Source: JBEHYA01 sp048498415
GTDB taxonomy: Bacteria; Pseudomonadota; Alphaproteobacteria; UBA9219; RGZA01
Direction: 5' to 3'
DNA: 51,580 nt
NCBI GenBank assembly: GCA_048498415.1
Contig: JBEHYA010000003.1
Location: 1-51,580, forward strand
The stretch's first letter is position 1. Every line of letters starts with the position of its first letter. Shown piece after piece: positions 1 to 9,277 of the stretch. The notes below the pieces were generated by a model, which did not search any database, was not told where the DNA came from, and saw only the letters and a program-made list of their open reading frames with translations. A program made the translations under genes and the position numbers.

Positions 1-15
1 ATCCATCACTCAAAG

Positions 16-111
16 GCGTCATCCCCGCGAAGGCGGGGATCCACGATAGGCCGTTAAACAAAGCCTTCGTCGGGTGGCCTGCCGTGGATGCCGGCCTTCG
101 CCGGCATGACA
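16..111. repeat. Interspersed two-hairpin repeat, type C
   Basis: Two GC-rich hairpin arms (core CCCCGCGAAGGCGGGG on the left, GCCGGCCTTCGCCGGC on the right) flank a spacer that begins ATCCACGATAGGCC and ends GCCGTGGAT. The outer ends pair as GTCAT/ATGAC. Near-identical spacer sequence recurs at 35512-35605, and a more diverged copy lies at 7275-7369. The element stops only about 7 bases before the gmhB ATG. Confidence 0.85.
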
Positions 112-118
112 GTGAAAA

Positions 119-619
119 ATGAAACGCCCCGCCGTTTTCTTCGACCGCGACGGCGTTTTGAACCGCGATATCGGCTATGCCTATTTGCCGGATCAAATCG
201 AATGGGTGGATGGCGCGGTTGAATCCATCCGCGCCGCCAATGCGGCTGGCTATTATGTATTTGTGGTCACCAACCAGGCCGGCGTCGCGCGTGGGCTGTA
301 TACTGAACAGCATATCAAAGACCTGCATAGCTGGATGGCCGCGGAACTGGCGAAGCACGGCGCGAAAATCGATGCCTTCGCCTATTGCCCGCACCATCCC
401 GATGCCGGCTCCGGGCCTTTGACGCGCGATTGCGACTGCCGCAAGCCCAAGCCCGGCATGCTCCTTGAGCTTATGGCGCGTTACGATATCGACGTCGCGA
501 AAAGCTTTCTCGTGGGCGATAAAGACAGCGACGTGGAAGCCGCCCAAGCCGCCGGCGTGCAGGGCGAGCTGTTCACCGGCACCGGCCTGCTGGCCCTCGT
601 GCAAAAGCACCTCCATTAG
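119..619 (+). CDS. gmhB: D-glycero-D-manno-heptose 1,7-bisphosphate 7-phosphatase
   Basis: HAD-superfamily IIIA phosphatase of 166 residues, a normal length for GmhB. Established role: cytoplasmic removal of the C7 phosphate from heptose 1,7-bisphosphate, on the way to ADP-heptose for the LPS inner core. Visible motifs: the nucleophile motif DRDGVLN at residues 9-15, the motif II segment TNQAG near 51-55, a Cys/His zinc loop (CPHHPD followed by DCDCRKPKPGML), and the acidic motif GDKDSD near 133-138. There is no good Shine-Dalgarno sequence, because a type C repeat ends only about 7 bases upstream of the ATG; the gene may therefore be read from a transcript that starts outside the window. The related histidinol-phosphatase family is a possible alternative, but the zinc loop and small size favour GmhB. 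Confidence 0.9.
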   Translation: MKRPAVFFDRDGVLNRDIGYAYLPDQIEWVDGAVESIRAANAAGYYVFVVTNQAGVARGLYTEQHIKDLHSWMAAELAKHGAKIDAFAYCPHHPDAGSGPLTRDCDCRKPKPGMLLELMARYDIDVAKSFLVGDKDSDVEAAQAAGVQGELFTGTGLLALVQKHLH

Positions 620-701
620 GCATCCCCGCGCAGGCGGGGAACCAGTTTGGTTCAATCCGTAAAAACAAGAAAACTGGATCCCCGCCTGCGCGGGGATGCC
701 T
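618..701. repeat. Interspersed two-hairpin repeat, type A
   Basis: Near-perfect inverted repeat: the left arm AGGCATCCCCGCGCAGG pairs with the right arm CCTGCGCGGGGATGCCT, and the inner flanks CCAGTTT and AAACTGG also pair. The central spacer is AT-rich. It begins at the gmhB stop codon and could act as a stem-loop at the 3' end of that transcript. Related copies lie at 2556-2630, 14318-14402 and, truncated, at 42355-42389. Confidence 0.85.
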
Positions 702-717
702 GAGAGATTGCGCGCAA

Positions 718-755
718 TAAAAAACCCCGCCGGAGAGAGGGCGGGGTTTTTATTT
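718..755. terminator. Bidirectional rho-independent terminator
   Basis: AAAAACCCCGCC, a short purine loop, then GGCGGGGTTTTTATTT. The stem is GC-rich, with T-runs on both sides. It lies between convergent gmhB (+) and the secreted protein gene at 771-1514 (-), so it can end transcripts from both directions. Confidence 0.85.
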
Positions 756-770
756 GTTATTGCTAACCGG

Positions 771-1514
771 TTACCGCGTCGGGCAGGCGACGGGAACCAT
801 CTTGCTGTTAAAGCAACCGAAGGTCGGTTCTTTGGGGCCCTGGCCGCTGCCGGTCACGATGCTGTAGTTTTCATAAACGGTGGCATCCTTGCCGTTGTTC
901 TTCTTACTGAAGTCATGATCGCGGCTGAACGAGAAGGGGCCGATCGTATTGCCATTGCGATCCTTGAAGGTCAGCTGGTTCAGCACGGCTTCCTTGGCTT
1001 TGCGCATATCGGCAACCGTGTATGGCTTGCCATTCGGCACATAGAACAGCGGCGTTTCAATCTTGTATTCAACGCCATTGGCATCATAAACCTTGTCGCG
1101 CGTCTTGTACTTGGCGCCACCGGCCATATCCATATACGAGACAAACATACCATTCTTGTCGTTGGCACGGCGCCAGATCGGATACGCAACCGTCGGCATA
1201 CCGGGCTTCCATTCAATGCCCTTTTCACCAACTGTCTTGAAGCTGCCGAAGGTTTGCTTCTGTGGCAGAAGGCCAGTGCTGCCACTGTTATCCGCAACCT
1301 TGGCAACCACATCGCTGGCCGGCGCCTTCGCGGCATATATCAGGGCCGAACGCGGGAAGGGTGTCACGATATCTTGCTGATCAACCGCAGCAACCGTGGT
1401 GGGGGCCGGATTAGCCGTCGTGGCCATATCGGCCAGCGCATCGGCGCGCGCGCCAGTGGTGGCAATCGCTGCAAGACCAATACCGCCTAAAACTTGTTTG
1501 TAATTGATAGCCAT
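771..1514 (-). CDS. Hypothetical secreted protein
   Basis: Protein of 247 residues whose family I do not recognise. The N-terminus (MAINYKQVLGGIGLAAIATTGARA) looks like a short signal peptide with an Ala-x-Ala-type cleavage region near residues 22-26, so export is inferred. The mature part is polar, with aromatic and Lys/Asp-rich stretches and two cysteines close to the C-terminus (FGCF and VACPTR), which could form a disulfide bond. A clear GGAGAG ribosome-binding site lies about 8 bases before the ATG. The gene is monocistronic: a bidirectional terminator follows it, and it is divergent from another small secreted protein at 1725. It is judged real from the ribosome site, signal peptide and composition. 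Confidence 0.75.
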   Translation of the reverse strand: MAINYKQVLGGIGLAAIATTGARADALADMATTANPAPTTVAAVDQQDIVTPFPRSALIYAAKAPASDVVAKVADNSGSTGLLPQKQTFGSFKTVGEKGIEWKPGMPTVAYPIWRRANDKNGMFVSYMDMAGGAKYKTRDKVYDANGVEYKIETPLFYVPNGKPYTVADMRKAKEAVLNQLTFKDRNGNTIGPFSFSRDHDFSKKNNGKDATVYENYSIVTGSGQGPKEPTFGCFNSKMVPVACPTR

Positions 1515-1622
1515 AATCTCTCTCCAGAATATGATGAACGCGATGCGACTTTTCCTGCCTTCGCGTAAAGCGACAATAGTGATTCAGGGCATGATCCCGC
1601 AACCGTGATAATATTTTCATGA

Positions 1623-1644
1623 ATGGTTAATGCGGCCTAACCAT
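1623..1644. promoter_or_regulatory. Possible operator palindrome (CtrA-like half-sites)
   Basis: ATGGTTA, an 8-base spacer, then TAACCAT, between the divergent genes at 1514 (-) and 1725 (+). On the minus strand the left arm reads TTAACCAT, which resembles one form of the alphaproteobacterial CtrA site; the right arm reads CTAACCAT. The palindrome is seen directly; its assignment to CtrA is inference. Confidence 0.3.
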
Positions 1645-1724
1645 GAATCACCAGCGATTCCAACTTCCTCAGGGGCGCCATGCGCCTATGATTAAACCCC
1701 TGAAACCAATTCCAAGAGGTTGCC

Positions 1725-1976
1725 ATGATCAACAAAACCCTCACATTCGTAGGCGGCGCCCTTGTGGGCCTATGCGTTGCCACCGGCGGCTTCGTTCTGG
1801 TGGGCGAGGCAAAAGCGCAACAGCGGGCGCTGGGTCCGTACATGCTCATGCACCATTCCAACCCCACGGCGGCCGCGGGCGTGTTCCGGGTCAATCAGAG
1901 CACCGGCTACGTAAGTTATTGTTTTATCGATATCAATGGCCGGCCTTCCGTAAGCTGCACGCCCGAAGTGCCGTGA
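1725..1976 (+). CDS. Small secreted or membrane-anchored hypothetical protein
   Basis: Protein of 83 residues, not recognised. Residues about 6-28 form a hydrophobic segment after Lys4, ending in GEAKAQ, consistent with a cleavable signal peptide (Ala-Lys-Ala then Gln). The mature part would be only about 50 residues, with two cysteines (YCF and SCTPEVP) that could pair in the periplasm. A ribosome-binding site, AAGAGG, sits about 6 bases before the ATG. It is divergent from the secreted protein at 771-1514, with the palindrome at 1623-1644 between them, so the two may be co-regulated. A different frame is also open across this area, but it lacks the ribosome site and signal peptide. Confidence 0.65.
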   Translation: MINKTLTFVGGALVGLCVATGGFVLVGEAKAQQRALGPYMLMHHSNPTAAAGVFRVNQSTGYVSYCFIDINGRPSVSCTPEVP

Positions 1977-2128
1977 CGTGGCAGATTCGCCAACCTTTCC
2001 GCAAATCGTTAACACCCCTCTTGCGGCGCAGAGACGAAGGTAAGAAACTTAATATCTGATTCGCTTTTGTTTCTACCCCGGTTTCCCGTTCTAATTCCTT
2101 AACCGTTTCCTCTACAGGAGAGATCCCC

Positions 2129-2548
2129 TTGAACCTTGATGTCCATGCCTTGAACGCCTGGCGTAAAGTCCTCGTAGAGGGCGTGCGCAGCAAGGGTCCC
2201 GACCTGTCCTCGCGTCAGCTGGCCCTTATGCTCACTGTTTATCTGGAAGAAGGCCCCCATACCGTGCGTGGCCTCGCCAGCTTTCTTAATATTTCCAAAC
2301 CGGCCATCAGCCGCGCGTTAGACCGGTTGGGCGAGCTCGATTTCGTCAAGCGCCGCCGCGATGAAAAAGATAAGCGCAATGTGCTGGTGCAGCGCACCGC
2401 CAACGGCTCCGTCTTCCTCGTGCAGTTCGCCGAAAGCATCAAGCGCGCAAACGCTACGATTGATGAAACCCTGAAACCGTCCGTCTTCCTCGAAATGAAC
2501 GAAGAGATGGAAGAGCAGGGCAACAAGGCCGATACGCAAGCCGCGTAA
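2129..2548 (+). CDS. MarR-family winged-helix transcriptional regulator
   Basis: Protein of 139 residues with a MarR-type winged helix. Residues about 30-62 (SSRQLALMLTVYLEEGPHTV onward, with LASFLNISKPAISRALDRL) contain the helix-turn-helix, and KRRRDEKDKRN near 74-84 is the basic wing with the D-x-R-pattern typical of the family. The start is a TTG codon, chosen because CAGGAGAG lies 4-11 bases upstream and no ATG fits before the DNA-binding domain. The C-terminal quarter is acidic and helical. The gene precedes a C40 cell-wall peptidase, separated only by a short type A repeat; co-transcription is possible, but a regulatory link is inference. The ligand is unknown. Confidence 0.85.
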   Translation: MNLDVHALNAWRKVLVEGVRSKGPDLSSRQLALMLTVYLEEGPHTVRGLASFLNISKPAISRALDRLGELDFVKRRRDEKDKRNVLVQRTANGSVFLVQFAESIKRANATIDETLKPSVFLEMNEEMEEQGNKADTQAA

Positions 2549-2555
2549 TGCAAGT

Positions 2556-2630
2556 GAACATTCCGGCGAAAGCCGGAATCCAGTTTTCTAAAAGCAACCA
2601 CACTGGATACCGGCTTTCGCCGGTATGTGC
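2556..2630. repeat. Interspersed two-hairpin repeat, type A (diverged)
   Basis: The arms TTCCGGCGAAAGCCGGAA and ACCGGCTTTCGCCGGT are each palindromic and also pair with each other. The inner flanks CCAGTTTT and CACTGGAT match the type A signature. It fills the gap between the MarR gene and the C40 peptidase gene. Confidence 0.75.
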
Positions 2631-2640
2631 GTGATCTTTT

Positions 2641-3438
2641 ATGTTAGACCCCCGTCTTGATCCCACCCGCGGTGGCCAGCTGGCTGCTAAAGGCCAGCCG
2701 TTTATGGTTGTACGCGGCGTGAACGCTTTGCGCAAATCTCCGCAGGAAGATGCCGAGCAGGTCAGCCAGCTGCGCTATGGCGAAATTTTTAATGTGTACG
2801 AGCACATCAACGGCTGGGCCTGGGGCCAGTGTGCGCGCGATAATTACGTGGGCTATCTCCCTGCCGTCGCGCTCCTCGATAAAACCATCGCGCCCACGCA
2901 CCGCATCAACAATGCAACCAGCTTTGTCTTTGTTGAAGCCAGCATCAAATCCGCCATCCGCGACTGCCTTACCTTTTTCAGCCCCGTTGAAGTCGTGGGC
3001 GGCGACGATAAATTCAAACAGCTTTCCACCGGCGGCTTCATCCACGCCCATCATCTCACCAGGCTTGCCGATTGGCGCATGCCAGACTTTGTCGCGGCGG
3101 CTGAACGGTTGATGGATGTGCCGTATTTATGGGGCGGTCTCACGCCCATGGGCATCGACTGCTCCGGCCTCGTCCAGTTGGCGCTAAACGCTGCCGGCAT
3201 CGCGTGCCCGCGTGACAGTGACATGCAGGCGGCCCAGATCGGCCAGAAAATTGCCGGTGATATTAAAGGCCCATTGCAGCGCGGCGATCTGGTCTTCATG
3301 CCCGGCCATGTTGGCATTATGGCCGATCCCACGCATCTGCTGCACGCCAACGCCTATCACGGCAAAGTAGTCATCGAGCCACTCGCCGCTATGGCCGCGC
3401 GGCAAAAGGATAATCAATTTACGGTGCGTCGTTTATAA
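2641..3438 (+). CDS. NlpC/P60 (C40) peptidase with SH3-like domains
   Basis: Protein of 265 residues. The N-terminal half (about 20-140) has the look of tandem bacterial SH3-like domains, for instance the segment ALRKSPQEDAEQVSQLRYGE and NGWAWGQC. The C-terminal half is an NlpC/P60 domain: PYLWGG near 161-166, the nucleophile in DCSGLVQ (Cys174), GHVGIM with His223, and a third polar residue at His235 in LHANAYH. Family knowledge: these enzymes cut peptidoglycan stem peptides (gamma-D-Glu-diamino acid bonds) or related amides. No signal peptide is evident at this start, so the protein may act in the cytoplasm on recycled muropeptides, or use a nonclassical route; that is inference. No strong ribosome site is visible before the ATG. 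Confidence 0.88.
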   Translation: MLDPRLDPTRGGQLAAKGQPFMVVRGVNALRKSPQEDAEQVSQLRYGEIFNVYEHINGWAWGQCARDNYVGYLPAVALLDKTIAPTHRINNATSFVFVEASIKSAIRDCLTFFSPVEVVGGDDKFKQLSTGGFIHAHHLTRLADWRMPDFVAAAERLMDVPYLWGGLTPMGIDCSGLVQLALNAAGIACPRDSDMQAAQIGQKIAGDIKGPLQRGDLVFMPGHVGIMADPTHLLHANAYHGKVVIEPLAAMAARQKDNQFTVRRL

Positions 3439-3442
3439 ACAT

Positions 3443-3524
3443 GTACGTACCGGCGAAAGCCGGTACCCATTTATCCATGTTTTGATTGCTGATGGATGGG
3501 CCCCGTTTTTCAACGGGGCATACT
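3443..3524. repeat. Interspersed two-hairpin repeat, type B
   Basis: The left hairpin TACCGGCGAAAGCCGGTA and the right hairpin GCCCCGTTTTTCAACGGGGC flank a spacer containing CCCATTTATCC, TTTTGATTG and GATGGGCC. Almost the same element is present at 42246-42330, and relatives lie at 22537-22617 and 25950-26034. It separates convergent genes and may terminate both. Confidence 0.85.
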
Positions 3525-3528
3525 TTTA

Positions 3529-5111
<1,583 letters not shown>

Positions 5112-5115
<4 letters not shown>

Positions 5116-6146
5116 GCGCCCACCTTGTTCTTGCGGGGGTCATACGCATCGCGGACGGCTTCGCCAATGAACACCAGCAAACTCAGCATAAGCGCCAGAA
5201 TAATAAACGCCGTAAAGCCCAGCCACGGCGCCTGTAAATTGTTTTTACCCTGGCCCAGCAGTTCACCCAGCGATGGGCTGCCCGGCGGCAGGCCAAAGCC
5301 GATAAAATCCAGCGCCGTCAGCGTGGTGATTGCACCATTCAGAATGAAGGGAATATAGGTGAGCGAGGCCACCAGCGCGTTGGGCAGAATATGCCGCGAC
5401 ATAATCGTGAAATTATCCGCGCCCAAGGCCCGCGCTGCCTTCACATAATCAAAATTCCGTGTGCGCAGGAATTCAGCGCGCACCACGCCCACCAGGTGCA
5501 TCCAGCTGAACAGCATCATGAGCAATAACAGCGACATAAAGCTGGGCTGAATGAGCGATGACATGATGATAAGCAAAAACAGCATCGGCATGCCCGACCA
5601 GATTTCGATAAAGCGCTGCATGCCCAAATCCAGCCAGCCGCCGAAATAACCCTGCACCGCGCCGGCGGCCACGCCAATCACGCTGGAGATCACCGTGAGG
5701 ATCAGGCCGAACAAAACCGAAATGCGGAACCCATAAATCACCCGCGCCAGCACATCGCGGCCCTGATCATCGGTGCCCAGCCAGTTCTCGGCTGTGGGCG
5801 GGGAAGGGGCCGGCACCTGCAAATTGTAATTAATAGTGTTGTAGGAGTAGGGGATCATCGGCCAGATCTCCCAACCCTTCGCCGCGATCTTTTCCTTCAC
5901 ATACTGGTCGCGGTAATCCGCCTGCGTCTCGAACTCGCCGCCAAACGTCGTCTCGGGGTAGGTGTGGAAGATGGGGAAATAAAATGCGCCGTCGTATTTG
6001 ATCACCAGCGGCTTATCATTGGCGATAAAATCCGCGAACAGGCTAAAAATGAACATCGCGCCAAACAGCCACAGCGCCCAGTAGCCGCGCTTATTGGCCT
6101 TAAAATTACGCCAGCGGCGTTTTGCTAAAGGCGACATCTCCGTCAT
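5112..6146 (-). CDS. yejE: Peptide ABC transporter permease
   Basis: Inner-membrane permease of 344 residues, the second pore subunit of the Yej importer. It opens with a basic N-terminus (SPLAKRRWRNFKANKRGYW), then a transmembrane helix, a long periplasmic loop (about 45-125, with GTDDQGRDVLARVIYG near its end), and five further helices. The EAA loop that contacts the ATPase is visible as AARALGADNFTIMSRHILPNA, with the conserved Gly. It overlaps both neighbours by ATGA-type junctions, so YejB, YejE and YejF are translationally coupled. Confidence 0.93.
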
Positions 6147-7258
6147 AGGTCGCGCCTTTCGAAATCGATGCGCGGGTCGACAATCGTATAGGTGATGTCG
6201 CCGATAATATTCATCACCAGCCCCAGCAGCGTGAACACATATAGTGTGGCGAACATCACCGGATAATCCCGGCTCACGGTCGATTCAAACCCCAGCAGCC
6301 CCAGCCCATCCAGCGAGAACACGATTTCGATGAGCAGCGAGCTGGTGAACAGAATGGAAATGAACGCCTGCGGAAAACCCGCAATCACAATCAGCATTGC
6401 ATTCCGGAACACATGCCCATATAGCACCTGATGTTCCGTGAGCCCCTTGGCCCGCGCCGCCGTCACATACAGCTTGCCGATTTCGTCCAGAAATGAATTT
6501 TTGGTGAGCATGGTGAGGCTGGCAAACCCGCTGATCACCATGGCGGTCACGGGCAGTACCAGATGCCAGAAATAATCGCCGATTTTGGCAATAAAGCTAA
6601 GATCATGCCAGTTATCGGAGACCAGTCCCCGCAACGGAAACCACGCGAAATACCGCCCGCCCGCAAACAGCACAACTAAAAGCACCGCGAATAAAAAGCT
6701 CGGAATGGCATAGCCAATAATAATCGCCGTGCTCGTCCACATATCAAAAGGCGTGCCGTCTTTCACGGCTTTCCGAATACCCAGCGGAATGGAGATCAGA
6801 TAAATCAGCAGCGTCGTCCACAAGCCCAGTGAGATTGAGACCGGCATTTTATCCAGGACGAGATCGACTACTTTTTGATCGCGGAAATAGCTCTTGCCGA
6901 AATCGAAGAACAAATAACTCTTCATCATCAGCAGAAACCGTTCATGCACCGGCTTATCAAAACCAAACTGGTGCTCCAGCTCCTTGATGAATTCGGGATC
7001 GAGGCCCTGCGCGCCGCGGTAGCGGCTGGTGGTGGCATCCATCGCCATCTTGTCGCCGGGGCGCTGCATGTTGCCCAGATTTTCGCTCGCCGCGCCGCTC
7101 ATACGCGCGGTGGCATCGCTGGCATTGCCCTGTAATTTCGCGATCACCTGTTCCACCGGCCCACCTGGCGCCGCCTGCACAAGCGCAAAATTGATGATCA
7201 TGATGCCGAGCAGCGTCGGGATAATCAGGAACAGGCGGCGGATTAAATAATTCAGCAT
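6143..7258 (-). CDS. yejB: Peptide ABC transporter permease
   Basis: Inner-membrane permease of 371 residues, DppB/OppB-like, beginning with the typical helix MLNYLIRRLFLIIPTLLGI and FALVQAAPGGPVEQ. A periplasmic insert of about 70 residues follows, as in YejB. The EAA loop AARAKGLTEHQVLYGHVFRNA is present, and the C-terminus has the family pattern of DYPVMFATLY and DITYTIVDPRI. Upstream, a 137-base gap holding a type C repeat separates it from yejA, an unusual interruption of an operon. Confidence 0.93.
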   Translation of the reverse strand: MLNYLIRRLFLIIPTLLGIMIINFALVQAAPGGPVEQVIAKLQGNASDATARMSGAASENLGNMQRPGDKMAMDATTSRYRGAQGLDPEFIKELEHQFGFDKPVHERFLLMMKSYLFFDFGKSYFRDQKVVDLVLDKMPVSISLGLWTTLLIYLISIPLGIRKAVKDGTPFDMWTSTAIIIGYAIPSFLFAVLLVVLFAGGRYFAWFPLRGLVSDNWHDLSFIAKIGDYFWHLVLPVTAMVISGFASLTMLTKNSFLDEIGKLYVTAARAKGLTEHQVLYGHVFRNAMLIVIAGFPQAFISILFTSSLLIEIVFSLDGLGLLGFESTVSRDYPVMFATLYVFTLLGLVMNIIGDITYTIVDPRIDFERRDL

Positions 7259-7274
7259 TATATGGATTCCATGC

Positions 7275-7369
7275 CGTCATGCCGGCGAAGGCCGGCATCC
7301 ACGATAGGCCACACGACGAAGATTAGCCTGCTTGGCTTTACGTGGATCCCGGCCTTCGCCGGGATGACG
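7275..7369. repeat. Interspersed two-hairpin repeat, type C, within the yej operon
   Basis: The left arm GCCGGCGAAGGCCGGC and the right arm CCCGGCCTTCGCCGGG carry GTCAT/ATGAC outer ends, and the spacer starts ATCCACGATAGGCC as in the other type C copies. It lies between yejA and yejB, so it is transcribed if the operon is one unit. It could act as an RNA stem-loop that sets more yejA than yejBEF message, as is common for binding-protein genes (inference). Confidence 0.8.
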
Positions 7370-7394
7370 TCGCCGTTTATCGTTAAAACAGGCA

Positions 7395-9209
7395 TTATTT
7401 ATTCCTGATGTTCTTATATTTGGCATCGTCAATCCACCAGGTGCTCTCCACCGGCAACCCATAGGCGGGGTTTACTGCGGGCCGCCCGAAAATATCCCAA
7501 TACGCGATCCGGTAGGTGGCGATATGCCATTGCGGAATGACATAGAAATTCCATTGCAGCACGCGGTCAAGCGCGCGCGTCAATGTCACCAACTCATCCC
7601 GCCCTTCAGCATGGATCAGCTTTTCGATCAAGGCGTCCACCACCGGGTTCTTGATGCCAATGATGTTTTTGCTCCCCTTTATATCTGCGCGATCACTCGC
7701 CCAGAAATCCCGCTGTTCATTGCCCGGCGAATTCGACTGCCCGAACACCTGAATGATCATATCAAAATCAAAATCGTTGAGTCGGTTCTGGTACTGCGCC
7801 GTGTCCACCACGCGGATATGCGCATGTATGCCAAGCCGTTCTAAATTTCGGATAAACGGCTGAATCCAGCGTTCAAACATGGGACTATCGACCAGAATTT
7901 CAAAACTGAATGGCTTGCCATTCGCATCCAGCAAATCCGTGCCTTTCAGCTTCCAGCCGGCTGCCGTCAGCAATTCCATGGCTTTCCGCATGTTATCGCG
8001 CGTATTGCCGGTGCCGTCGGTTTTGGGCGGCTGGTATTCGGTTGTGAACACGCGTTCCGGTAATTGGGCACGGTAGGGCTCCAGCACTTTTAATTCTTCC
8101 GGGCTCGGCGTGCCCACGGCCGCTAAATCCGAATTATCAAAATAACTGCGCGTACGGGTATACAGATTATAGGCAAAGTTTTTATCCGACCATTCAAAGT
8201 CAAACGCGTAAGCCAATGCTTCGCGCACGCGTGCATCCTGGAACAACGGCCGGCGTATATTATAAGCAAACGCCTGCATGCCGCTGGGGTTGCCGTTTTT
8301 GATCTCTTCTTTCTTGATCAGGCCTTTTTTAACAGCATCGGAATCATAAGCCGTCGCCCATGCCTTGGCGAAATTTTCCAATTTAAGATCGAACTTGCCC
8401 GCCAGCAGCGCTTCCTGCGCCACGGTAGCGTCGCGGTAATAATCATAACGAATATGGTCGAAGTTATATTGCCCCACATTATACGGCAGCTTTGCGCCCC
8501 ACCAATCCTTCACGCGCACATATGAAATGCTGCGGCCGGGGTCGATCGATTCAATTGCATAGGGCCCGCTGCCCAGAACTTTATCCATAGTGGTCTTGGC
8601 AAAATCGCGCTTGTCCCAGTCGTGCTTGGGCAGCACGGGCAATTGACCCATGATGATGGGCAATTCCTGATTACCGCTTGTTTTAAATGTGAATTTGACG
8701 GTATTGGCGTCCAACTTTTCGACCTTCGCCACATCGCCATAATAACTGCGGTAGAACGGGTGACCTTTGGTTTTCAGCGTCTCAAAGCTCCAGATCACGT
8801 CATCGGCCGTGACCGGCGTGCCGTCATTGAACCTGGCTTCCTTGCGCAAGGTAAACGTCACTGACGACCGATCATCCGGAAAACTGATGGTCTCCGCAAT
8901 CAAACCATACGAGCTATTGGGCTCATCCGCCGTGGGCGCCATCAGCGTTTCATAAACAAGCGCCAGACCCGCCGCCTGCTCGCCGATCAGAATGTAATTA
9001 TTGGTGCTGTCAAACCCGCCGATCACGGAAAGCGTGAGCGTGCCGCCCTTTACGGCATTGGGGTCGGCGTAATCTAAATGGGTAAAACCCGGCTTATATT
9101 TCGGTTCGCCATGCAGCGCCGCGCCGCCGGCATGGTCCAGCCCGGCCGCAATGGCATGCAGCGGCATGAACGCAATAAAAAGCAGGCAGGCAAAAAGCGG
9201 CAGGCGCAT
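7395..9209 (-). CDS. yejA: Periplasmic oligopeptide-binding protein
   Basis: Extracellular solute-binding protein family 5, about 604 residues from the chosen ATG. An alternative TTG start lies 21 bases upstream, but the ATG at 9209 has AAGG at a 7-base spacing and begins directly with a signal peptide (MRLPLFACLLFIAFMPLHAIAA). Family features: the opening GAALHGEPKYKPGFTHLDYADP, KGGTL, the segment RKEARFNDGTPVTADDVIWSFE, and VREALAYAFDFEW. It delivers oligopeptides to YejBEF. First gene of the operon yejA-B-E-F, with the type C repeat between yejA and yejB. Confidence 0.93.
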   Translation of the reverse strand: MRLPLFACLLFIAFMPLHAIAAGLDHAGGAALHGEPKYKPGFTHLDYADPNAVKGGTLTLSVIGGFDSTNNYILIGEQAAGLALVYETLMAPTADEPNSSYGLIAETISFPDDRSSVTFTLRKEARFNDGTPVTADDVIWSFETLKTKGHPFYRSYYGDVAKVEKLDANTVKFTFKTSGNQELPIIMGQLPVLPKHDWDKRDFAKTTMDKVLGSGPYAIESIDPGRSISYVRVKDWWGAKLPYNVGQYNFDHIRYDYYRDATVAQEALLAGKFDLKLENFAKAWATAYDSDAVKKGLIKKEEIKNGNPSGMQAFAYNIRRPLFQDARVREALAYAFDFEWSDKNFAYNLYTRTRSYFDNSDLAAVGTPSPEELKVLEPYRAQLPERVFTTEYQPPKTDGTGNTRDNMRKAMELLTAAGWKLKGTDLLDANGKPFSFEILVDSPMFERWIQPFIRNLERLGIHAHIRVVDTAQYQNRLNDFDFDMIIQVFGQSNSPGNEQRDFWASDRADIKGSKNIIGIKNPVVDALIEKLIHAEGRDELVTLTRALDRVLQWNFYVIPQWHIATYRIAYWDIFGRPAVNPAYGLPVESTWWIDDAKYKNIRNK

Positions 9210-9277
9210 GGGTAAACCTTGATAAGACAAGCGTTTACCTTATGTGGGATGGGCTAGCGGTGCAATGCCGCCTTTTT

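Noticed and set aside
696..1490. Plus-strand open frame opposite the secreted protein gene
   Set aside because: It runs through the bidirectional terminator and has no ribosome site; the minus-strand protein has a signal peptide and a good ribosome site.
1643..2059. Plus-strand frame in a different phase over the small secreted gene
   Set aside because: The 83-residue frame has the ribosome site and signal peptide; this one has neither and is rich in Arg/Pro/His.
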